12,633 nt of DNA from Prolixibacteraceae bacterium UBA6162 (GTDB lineage Bacteria > Bacteroidota > Bacteroidia > Bacteroidales > Prolixibacteraceae), in assembly GCA_002428215.1 (NCBI GenBank), contig DIUI01000007.1, positions 1-12,633 of the forward strand, given 5' to 3'. The translations under genes were made by a program, and so were the position numbers. This document shows, piece by piece, positions 6,897 through 12,633 of the stretch (the stretch's first letter is position 1; each line of letters begins with the position of its first letter). The notes under the pieces are model-generated. The model made no database searches. It was not told the origin of the DNA and worked only from the letters and a program-made list of their open reading frames with translations.

Positions 6897-9155
6897 ATGA
6901 ATCATCCCTTCCGACGAATAAAGTTCCTAATTGCAGCACTGATAATGGCCGGTTGCCAGCTCCAGCCAACATCTCAGACAGAGCCGGTAGATTATGTCAA
7001 TCCCTTTATGGGAGGAATTAGCCATCTGCTCAAACCCACCTACCCCACCGTGCACCTTCCCAATAGTATGCTCAGGGTTTATCCGGAAAGAAATGACATT
7101 ACCGATGATGTAATCCCGGGCTTGCCTGTTCTACTAACCAGCCATCGGGGCGCCTTTGCCTTTGCGCTAAGTCCTTATCAGGGATCCAAAGAGGATTTAC
7201 GCCCCGTACTTAATTACAGTTATGACCTTGAAGAGTACACACCCTATTCCTGGTCGGTTTTCCTCGACGAGGCCCTTATTGAAGTCGATCTTGCAGTATC
7301 GCATCAATCGGCACTTTACCAATTTGAATTTCAGAAGGAAGGAGAAACCCATCTGGTCATCCAAACCAGAAACGGAGCTATCCGATTTGAAAATGGAGCC
7401 GTAAAAGGTTACCAGGATCTTGCCAACAATACCCGCGTATATCTCTATCTGGTACCCAATACTGCCCCCGTATCTGTATCGGCAGTCGATGCAGAAAATT
7501 CGACTCCCGGCAAAGCAGAAAACAGCGGCAGAAATGCTGCAATTGCCTTGCATTTTAACACCACCCAGCTACAGGTTAAATATGGAGTCTCATTCATCAG
7601 CGAAGAACAGGCTTCCAGAAATCTAAAGCGTGAAATTGAAGAATTCGACCGTCATGCCCTGGAAACCGAAGGTCGTCGAATCTGGAACGAAACCTTGGGA
7701 AAGATTGCTGTTGAAGGCGGCACCGCAGCCGACCGAGCCGTATTTTACACATCGCTGTACCGCACCTGTGAACGACCGGTCAGCATTTCGGAAGATGGCC
7801 GATACTTCAGTGCTTTTGATGGACAGGTGCACGATGATGAGGGTATTCCGCACTACACCGACGACTGGATTTGGGATACTTATCGGGCTACCCATCCGCT
7901 AAAATTAATCACCGATCCGTTGCTCGAAGAGCACATTATTCACTCTTACCTCAGAATGGCCAGCCAAATGGAACATTTCTGGATGCCCACTTTCCCTGAA
8001 GTGACAGGTGATGGCCGAAAAATGAACTCCAACCACGGGGTTGCAATGGTACTTGATGCCTGGACCAAAGGAGTACAGGGATTCGATCTCGAAAAGGCAT
8101 ATCTTGCAGCTAAACTTGCTATTACAGAAAAGACGCTTGCTCCATGGTCAGGCATGCCCGCCGGAGAACTCGACGATTTCTACAAACTCCATGGCTATAT
8201 TCCCGCCTTACATGAGGGAGAGCCCGAAACCATTCGTGAGGTACATGGATTTGAACGACGACAGCCGGTTGCGGTGACCCTTGGCACGGTATACGACGAG
8301 TGGTGTCTGGGGCGAATAGCCGAAATTCTTGGAAAACAGGAAGAGGCAGCCTACTTTCTTGAACGATCATGGAATTATCGTAAGCTGTTCCATCCCGAAA
8401 CTCATTTTTTTCATCCTAAAGATAGTCGGGGTGAGTGGATTATGCCTTTCGATTACATCTATTCGGGCGGTCAGGGTGCCCGACAATTTTATTCCGAAAA
8501 CAATGCGTGGATCTACCGTTGGGACGTTCCCCACAACGTTGGTGATCTTGTTGGGTTAATGGGTGGCTCAGAAGCATTCGCCAATGAACTCGACCGGATG
8601 TTCCGAACGCCCATGGGCAGGCAGAAATTTACATTCTATGCACAGCTGCCCGACCATACCGGAAACGTTGGTATGTTTTCGATGGCCAACGAACCCTCGC
8701 TCCATATTCCCTATTTGTATAACTATGCTCAACAACCCTGGAAGACTCAGAAGCGCATCAGAACTTTGCTCACTCAATGGTTTCGCAACGATCTGATGGG
8801 AGTTCCGGGCGACGAAGATGGTGGTGGCATGTCGGCGTTCGTTGTTTTTTCGCAATTGGGCTTTTACCCGGTTACACCGGGCTTGCCGGTTTACAACATT
8901 GGGAGTCCGGTTTTTGAGAGATCCAAAACTGAGGTGGCTTCCGGTCGGTACTTCGAAGTTGTGGCCCACAATGCCCATCCAAACCACAAATACATTCAAT
9001 CGGCCAGACTGAACGGAGTCGACTGGGACAAACCATGGTTTAGCCATAGTGACCTTATTAAGGGAGGAAAACTGGAACTCGTTATGGGCGCTAAACCCAA
9101 CCGAATGTGGGGTTCGGCTGCTGAATCCGCCCCACCATCGTTCCTTTTTCAGTGA
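6897..9155 (+). CDS. GH92-family alpha-mannosidase-like lipoprotein, divergent
   Basis: This 752-residue protein starts with a lipoprotein signal peptide (lipobox IMAGC, Cys20) and is about the usual length of GH92 exo-alpha-mannosidases. GH92 enzymes are Ca2+-dependent inverting mannosidases. The C-terminal half shows family blocks: ENNAWIYRWDVPHNVGDLVG with candidate acid Glu534, NEPSLHIPYLYNYAQQPWKT, and GDEDGGGMSAF(..)FSQLGFYPVTPG, with Asp639 and Asp641 at the positions of the catalytic-base pair (normally GNDDxGxMSA). The N-terminus departs from the norm: VDYVNPFMGGISHLLKPTYP then TVHLPNSMLRVYPERND replaces the usual VNPxIGT..H..PGA.xPFGMVQ pattern. The substrate subsite may therefore differ, and mannosidase activity is an inference. 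Residues after Cys20 (QLQPTSQTEP) lack an acidic export cluster, so periplasmic versus surface location is open. The gene lies 64 bases after the response regulator, with its own -7 box. Confidence 0.88.
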   Translation: MNHPFRRIKFLIAALIMAGCQLQPTSQTEPVDYVNPFMGGISHLLKPTYPTVHLPNSMLRVYPERNDITDDVIPGLPVLLTSHRGAFAFALSPYQGSKEDLRPVLNYSYDLEEYTPYSWSVFLDEALIEVDLAVSHQSALYQFEFQKEGETHLVIQTRNGAIRFENGAVKGYQDLANNTRVYLYLVPNTAPVSVSAVDAENSTPGKAENSGRNAAIALHFNTTQLQVKYGVSFISEEQASRNLKREIEEFDRHALETEGRRIWNETLGKIAVEGGTAADRAVFYTSLYRTCERPVSISEDGRYFSAFDGQVHDDEGIPHYTDDWIWDTYRATHPLKLITDPLLEEHIIHSYLRMASQMEHFWMPTFPEVTGDGRKMNSNHGVAMVLDAWTKGVQGFDLEKAYLAAKLAITEKTLAPWSGMPAGELDDFYKLHGYIPALHEGEPETIREVHGFERRQPVAVTLGTVYDEWCLGRIAEILGKQEEAAYFLERSWNYRKLFHPETHFFHPKDSRGEWIMPFDYIYSGGQGARQFYSENNAWIYRWDVPHNVGDLVGLMGGSEAFANELDRMFRTPMGRQKFTFYAQLPDHTGNVGMFSMANEPSLHIPYLYNYAQQPWKTQKRIRTLLTQWFRNDLMGVPGDEDGGGMSAFVVFSQLGFYPVTPGLPVYNIGSPVFERSKTEVASGRYFEVVAHNAHPNHKYIQSARLNGVDWDKPWFSHSDLIKGGKLELVMGAKPNRMWGSAAESAPPSFLFQ

Positions 9156-9509
9156 GCATAAACCAGGCAAAAGCAATTAATATATACCTAATGACCAATG
9201 CATTAACAATATTTGGAATGGAATATAGCGCGACGCTCTACTGTTAGAACCTTTAAAAGGGACGTTCAATCTATGATTCAAGACCAGTGAAGAAAAGCAT
9301 GTATATTCTTGATTGTTAATCTACTAAACGCGCATAAAATGGAGTAATTAGTGACCTGACATTTTACCAACAACAATCAGTGAAGCATAGTTAACAAAAT
9401 GTTTTTTGCATTCTGTAATCCGGACACGTCATTTTTTACCTATATTAGTCATAAAAATAGACCTGCTCTTCTGATATCTTTGTTGCGATTTACCTGAATA
9501 GAAAACCAA
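9156..9509. other. Non-coding interval between GH92 gene and ECF sigma gene
   Basis: This 354-base stretch holds no credible frame on either strand. An imperfect inverted repeat, GAAC..GTTC around an inner CCTTTAAAAGG (9247-9267), is a weak candidate for a 3'-end hairpin of the GH92 transcript; no T-run follows. The only other clear element is the promoter box just before the sigma gene. Confidence 0.5.
9475..9482 (+). promoter_or_regulatory. Bacteroidota -7 box of the ECF sigma gene
   Basis: TATCTTTG matches TAnnTTTG exactly and is the same octamer found before the GH92 gene. It lies 28 bases before the TTG start of the sigma gene, leaving a leader of about 20 bases. No TTTG is seen at -33. 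A housekeeping-type box suggests basal expression of the sigma factor independent of its own activity. Confidence 0.5.
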
Positions 9510-10058
9510 TTGAGGGAAAACTATCTAATAGAGGGATTAAAAAAAAGGGATAAGGTTGTGTTCAACCTTATTTTTGACTATTACTATACCGGTTTATGTG
9601 CTTTCGCAAACCGATACATCGGCAATCCGGAGGCTGCAGAAGATATAGTTCAGGATCTCTTCGTGAAACTTTGGAACAAATCTGAAGGACTGGAAATCGA
9701 CACTTCATTAAAGTCCTATCTTTTCACTATTGTTAAAAACAGCGCTCTCGATTTTCTTAAGCATGAAAAAGTAAAGAAAGGGTACGTTTCATCGCAAAAT
9801 CAGCCACTTCAATCCGTACATCCGGAAAACCTCTGGGAGTTCACTGAAACAGAACTGCAAACAGTTATTGACCATGCACTTTCGAAGCTTCCTCCAAGAA
9901 CCCGCGAGATTTTTACATTGAGCAGAGTGAGGGGTGAAGACAATCAGCAAATAGCCAGCCGCCTTGGCTTGTCGAAACGAACCATAGAACTGCAAATCAG
10001 CAATGCGCTAAAATCTCTACGCACCGAGCTTGCAGAATACCTCACGCTCCTTTTTTAG
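9510..10058 (+). CDS. ECF-type RNA polymerase sigma factor
   Basis: This 182-residue protein has sigma region 2 (about 10-85: DKVVFNLIFDYYYTGLCAFA, then NPEAAEDIVQDLFVKLW, then SYLFTIVKNSALDFLKHEK) and region 4 (about 125-178: LPPRTREIFTLSRVRGEDNQ, then IASRLGLSKRTIELQISNAL). It lacks regions 1 and 3, as expected of extracytoplasmic-function sigma factors. The start must be TTG at 9510: an in-frame TGA lies a few codons upstream, there is no nearby ATG or GTG, and the N-terminus MRENYLIEGLKKRDKVVF fits family alignments. The next genes are a FecR anti-sigma factor and a SusC receptor with an STN domain. This is the usual Bacteroidota cassette in which substrate binding at the receptor frees the sigma factor to transcribe the susCD operon. 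Confidence 0.95.
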   Translation: MRENYLIEGLKKRDKVVFNLIFDYYYTGLCAFANRYIGNPEAAEDIVQDLFVKLWNKSEGLEIDTSLKSYLFTIVKNSALDFLKHEKVKKGYVSSQNQPLQSVHPENLWEFTETELQTVIDHALSKLPPRTREIFTLSRVRGEDNQQIASRLGLSKRTIELQISNALKSLRTELAEYLTLLF

Positions 10059-10063
10059 CCTGC

Positions 10064-10107
10064 GGAGGAATTTTTCTATAATAGTGCCAGCAAACTATTG
10101 AGCCTCC
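10064..10107 (+). repeat. Nested inverted repeats between sigma and anti-sigma genes
   Basis: The outer arms GGAGG (10064-10068) and CCTCC (10103-10107) enclose inner arms AATAGT (10080-10085) and ACTATT (10094-10099) with an eight-base loop. The element begins five bases after the sigma stop. It could fold in the RNA and tune the sigma to anti-sigma ratio, or slow transcription. The rest of the gap to fecR shows no clear -7 box, so fecR is probably read from the sigma promoter. Confidence 0.35.
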
Positions 10108-10334
10108 AACAATTTCCATGCTGGAGAGCGCCATCTATTTGCAAATTCCGACAAACCCAAGCATTACAATTTGAGGCAAATAACCCCTTCTATTCTTTAC
10201 AGTTGGAGGATACAGGTTCTGAAATTATGATGGGCAAACTAAAGGAGAGAAAATCAGAATAAACATTTTTTTTCAATACCAATATGTGTTTCGGGCAGCA
10301 GAGTCGTCTTAATAATGTTACATCGAAAAAAATA

Positions 10335-11372
10335 ATGAATAGAGATATAGAAACGTTGCTTCCGGGATACTTCCAAAACACGCTCACCAATGAGGAGATA
10401 GAGGCGGTTGAATCATGGAAAAATAAGGAAAGCGACAACCAGTTAATATTTGAACAGGCCGAAAAAGTCTGGAGCGCACTCCAGGTTTTGGAGGAGATGC
10501 AACGCTACGACAAAGCGAAGGCTTTGCGTAAAGTACACCGCCAAATAAGCCTATGGTCGCCAACGCAATGGTTAATTGTATGGCAAAGAGCTGCAGCCGT
10601 TTTAATGATTCCTCTCTTGTTGGCATCTGTATGGCTCTATCTTAAATCGGAAAAGTCAGGCAGGTCCGACAATTTATCGGTGGTAATGCACACCTATGCA
10701 ACTCCACCGGGTGTAAAGGCTCATTTTTATCTGCCAGACAGTAGCAGGGTATGGCTAAACTCCTCATCAACAATAACCTATCCATCAGAATTCACAGGCG
10801 ACTTGCGCCATGTTGAGGTATCAGGCGAAGCCTTTTTCGATATTAAAACCAATCCTCAGAAGCCGTTTGTAGTTTCGCTCGGGAGGCTGCATGTAAGGGC
10901 TTTGGGAACTCGTTTCAACATCATCAGCTACCAACACGAAGAGCGCACCGAAATTGTGCTTCAATCGGGTAAAATAGAACTTGCCAGTGGTAACATCCAT
11001 GCCCCGAACAAGCTTTCGGAAATGACACCCGGAGAGCACGCACTATACTGTTTCCACGACAATTCCATTGCTATTTCGCAAGTTGACACCGAGAAACATG
11101 TGGCATGGATTGGAGGCAGATTGATTTTTAAAGACGATGCCATGGATGAGGTTGTACGCAAACTTAACCGATGGTTCAATGTATCAATCGAAATCGATAA
11201 TCCCGCCATCAGGGAATATATTTATACAGCAACCTTCGAAGACGAATCGATCGATCAGATTCTTGAACTGCTTACCCTCTCGGCGCCTATCCGGTACACA
11301 GTTGTTCCGCGCGAAAAACAGGCGTATGATGTTTATACCCAGAAAAAAATCATACTTCGGAAACGAAATTAG
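10335..11372 (+). CDS. FecR-family anti-sigma factor
   Basis: This protein of 345 residues (from 10335) has a cytoplasmic N-terminal anti-sigma region (MNRDIETLLPGYFQNTLTNE..), a single transmembrane helix (about 86-103, AAAVLMIPLLLASVWLYL), a periplasmic FecR domain (about 120-225: PPGVKAHFYLPDSSRVWLNS, then VEVSGEAFFDIKTNPQKPF, then ALGTRFNI) and a C-terminal DUF4974/STN-like domain (about 260-335: GGRLIFKDDAMDEVVRKLNR then WFNVSIEI). FecR proteins sequester an ECF sigma factor and receive the signal from the STN domain of the partner receptor, both encoded next door here. I prefer ATG 10335 because family members begin just before this motif; ATG 10284 would add 17 residues of no family likeness. 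Neither start has a Shine-Dalgarno sequence. The 276-base gap after the sigma gene is longer than usual for such operons. Confidence 0.93.
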   Translation: MNRDIETLLPGYFQNTLTNEEIEAVESWKNKESDNQLIFEQAEKVWSALQVLEEMQRYDKAKALRKVHRQISLWSPTQWLIVWQRAAAVLMIPLLLASVWLYLKSEKSGRSDNLSVVMHTYATPPGVKAHFYLPDSSRVWLNSSSTITYPSEFTGDLRHVEVSGEAFFDIKTNPQKPFVVSLGRLHVRALGTRFNIISYQHEERTEIVLQSGKIELASGNIHAPNKLSEMTPGEHALYCFHDNSIAISQVDTEKHVAWIGGRLIFKDDAMDEVVRKLNRWFNVSIEIDNPAIREYIYTATFEDESIDQILELLTLSAPIRYTVVPREKQAYDVYTQKKIILRKRN

Positions 11373-11456
11373 AGATTCAATCAATGATCAAAATATACCA
11401 ACAAAAATCAAAAACCGGTTGCCTATGCTTTAATTCCTAAAAAGATTAAAAAAGAA

Positions 11457-11484
11457 GAAGGAAGATGTTGGCCCATCCTCCTTC
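11457..11484 (+). repeat. Hairpin 1 in the fecR-susC gap
   Basis: GAAGGAAGATG (11457-11467) and CATCCTCCTTC (11474-11484) pair over 11 positions with one A-C mismatch and a six-base loop, TTGGCC. The hairpin lies 85 bases after the fecR stop. There is no T-run behind it, so it is not a classical terminator. It could mark the 3' end of the sigma-fecR transcript or act in the susC leader. Confidence 0.5.
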
Positions 11485-11499
11485 CAATTCTACCGATAC

Positions 11500-11515
11500 C
11501 CTCTTAAAAAAGAGG
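11500..11515 (+). repeat. Hairpin 2 in the fecR-susC gap
   Basis: CCTCTT (11500-11505) and AAGAGG (11510-11515) form a perfect 6-bp stem with an AAAA loop, 15 bases after hairpin 1 and 43 bases before the susC start. I find no TAnnTTTG box in this gap, which agrees with susC being read from an ECF-sigma promoter or by read-through. An actual promoter site cannot be placed by eye. Confidence 0.4.
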
Positions 11516-11557
11516 CGTACCAACGATTTTAGTAAAAATTTAAAACCAATCAAATGT

Positions 11558-12633
11558 ATGAAAAAATTTCAATGTAAGATCCTTCCGGGCGCACTTAGCA
11601 TCTGGAAATCAAAAGTTTTTAGAGCTATGAAACTAACACTACTTGCATTACTACTTGGAGTTTTTCAAACTTATGCAATCGAGGCCTATGCCCAGAATGC
11701 AAAGCTGAATCTCAACGCAAGAGGTCAATCGGTTAAGGATGTCCTCCACCAGATTGAAGAGAACTCTGAATTTTTCTTTTTATACAACAGCAAACTGGTC
11801 GATGTCGACCGCCTGGTGGATATCAGTGGCAGTGACCTAAACATCAATCAGGTTCTGGACCAACTATTTGCCTCAAACAATGTGGCATATAATATTATCG
11901 ATCGTCAGATTGTTCTTTCTAGCCGCGATCTGCCTGCTACATCAGCGGTGAATCAGCAGCAAAGGAGTGTTTCGGGCAGGATAACCGACCGTGGCGGACT
12001 CGCTTTACCCGGTGTTACGGTATTGGTGAAAGGTACCTCCATGGGAACCATTACTGATATGAGCGGAAACTACACCATCGGTAATCTGCCGGCCAACGCA
12101 ACGCTGGTTTTCTCATTTGTGGGAATGCGTGCGCAGGAGGTAGTAGTAGGCAACCAAACTACCATCAATGTCATGCTCGAAGACGAAACCATTGGTCTTG
12201 AAGAGGTTGTTGCCGTAGGATATGGGGTACAACGCAAGTCAGACTTAACCGGGTCGATTTCGGTAGCAACTTCCGATGATATACTCAGAGCACCCAGCTT
12301 TAACGCCCTTCAGGGCCTAAGGGGTAAAGCAGCCGGTGTAAACATTTTCAACAACTCAGGTTCACCAACCGGTACTCCCAGAGTTATTATCAGAGGTATA
12401 GGTACCATCAACACCACTTCAAACCCATTGTATGTGGTGGATGGTGTTGTTATGGAAAATTTCCAGCTGGTTAACCCCAACGATATCGAAAGAATCGAAG
12501 TGTTAAAAGATGCCTCAGCTACTGCTATTTATGGAGCACGCGGTGCCAATGGAGTAATCCTGGTTACCACAAAAAGAGGTTACGACAAAGAGGGGGTAAT
12601 CGTTTCATACAACGGCTTTGCCAGCGTAGGAAC
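11558..12633 (+). CDS. SusC-family TonB-dependent receptor with STN domain, C-terminus beyond window
   Basis: The frame runs 358 codons to the right edge without a stop; full-length members are usually about 1,000-1,150 residues, so roughly a third is present. Order: signal peptide (1-46; hydrophobic MKLTLLALLLGVFQTYAIEA ending AYAQ), STN domain (about 50-122; RGQSVKDVLHQIEENSEFFF), carboxypeptidase-regulatory-like beta-sandwich (about 136-210; VSGRITDRGGLALPGVTVLV), then the TonB-dependent plug (EEVVAVGYGVQRKSDLTGSI, LQGLRGKAAGVNI, RVIIRGIGTINTTSNPLYVV, IERIEVLKDASATAIYGARG). SusC proteins form the outer-membrane pore for oligosaccharides, gated by a SusD lipoprotein that should follow. The STN domain marks a signal-transducing receptor that talks to FecR. 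ATG 11558 gives the long N-terminus common in this family; Met24 is the alternative start. Confidence 0.95.
   Translation, partial: MKKFQCKILPGALSIWKSKVFRAMKLTLLALLLGVFQTYAIEAYAQNAKLNLNARGQSVKDVLHQIEENSEFFFLYNSKLVDVDRLVDISGSDLNINQVLDQLFASNNVAYNIIDRQIVLSSRDLPATSAVNQQQRSVSGRITDRGGLALPGVTVLVKGTSMGTITDMSGNYTIGNLPANATLVFSFVGMRAQEVVVGNQTTINVMLEDETIGLEEVVAVGYGVQRKSDLTGSISVATSDDILRAPSFNALQGLRGKAAGVNIFNNSGSPTGTPRVIIRGIGTINTTSNPLYVVDGVVMENFQLVNPNDIERIEVLKDASATAIYGARGANGVILVTTKRGYDKEGVIVSYNGFASVG

Noticed and set aside
8568..9176. 202-codon minus-strand frame opposite the GH92 gene
   Set aside because: It is antisense to well-supported GH92 catalytic motifs and has no family features; a shadow frame produced by codon bias.
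10026..10056. GAGC..GCTC followed by six T at the end of the sigma gene, a possible terminator
   Set aside because: The stem is only four pairs with a 16-base loop, and it lies inside the coding region; too weak.
10227..10262. 11-codon frame (MMGKLKERKSE) with GGAGG about 19 bases upstream, ahead of fecR
   Set aside because: Too short to support, and the spacing to GGAGG is too long. It could be a leader peptide but nothing shows it.
1..12633. CRISPR arrays, insertion sequences, phage genes, toxin-antitoxin pairs, defence islands
   Set aside because: No regularly spaced repeats, transposase, integrase or defence-gene motifs were found on either strand.

Overview
The window reads as chromosomal DNA of a Bacteroidota bacterium, probably a free-living glycan degrader. 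The evidence is the gene content: a SusC-type TonB-dependent receptor with an STN domain, a FecR/ECF-sigma pair, a Reg_prop/Y_Y_Y sensor kinase, a GH92 lipoprotein and a DUF5009 membrane protein. Most starts also lack a Shine-Dalgarno sequence, and several genes are preceded by a box matching the Bacteroidota -7 consensus TAnnTTTG. The base composition looks moderate and AT-leaning. I cannot name a genus.

Left part (1-2240), minus strand. A FAS1 (fasciclin) secreted protein is cut by the window edge. Next is a 468-base non-coding stretch that holds what looks like the decayed 3' part of a tRNA gene. A multi-spanning DUF5009/NagX-like acyltransferase and a complete tRNA-Gly(CCC) with its own terminator and -7 box follow. 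Middle left (2240-3185), plus strand. A palindrome-rich leader precedes an unrecognised 66-residue protein, followed by a long AT-rich stretch containing the probable promoter of the sensor gene.

Centre (3186-9155), plus strand. A 968-residue membrane sensor histidine kinase and a NarL/LuxR-type response regulator form a two-component pair. They are followed, after a short gap with its own -7 box, by a divergent GH92 alpha-mannosidase-like lipoprotein. The sensor resembles the sensing half of hybrid two-component regulators, but its receiver and DNA-binding parts lie in a separate gene.

Right part (9510-12633), plus strand. An ECF sigma factor, a FecR-type anti-sigma factor and the N-terminal third of a SusC receptor with an STN domain form a trans-envelope signalling cassette. 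A leader with two hairpins separates fecR from susC. SusD and further enzymes would be expected beyond the right edge.

Taken together this is the regulatory end of a polysaccharide-utilisation locus. It appears to have two sensory inputs, one periplasmic two-component and one receptor-coupled sigma/anti-sigma, and a mannosidase-like enzyme between them. Each part belongs to a known family. I see no clearly new system, but the two-input arrangement, the divergent GH92, the degenerate kinase ATP-binding motif and the tRNA relic deserve a second look.
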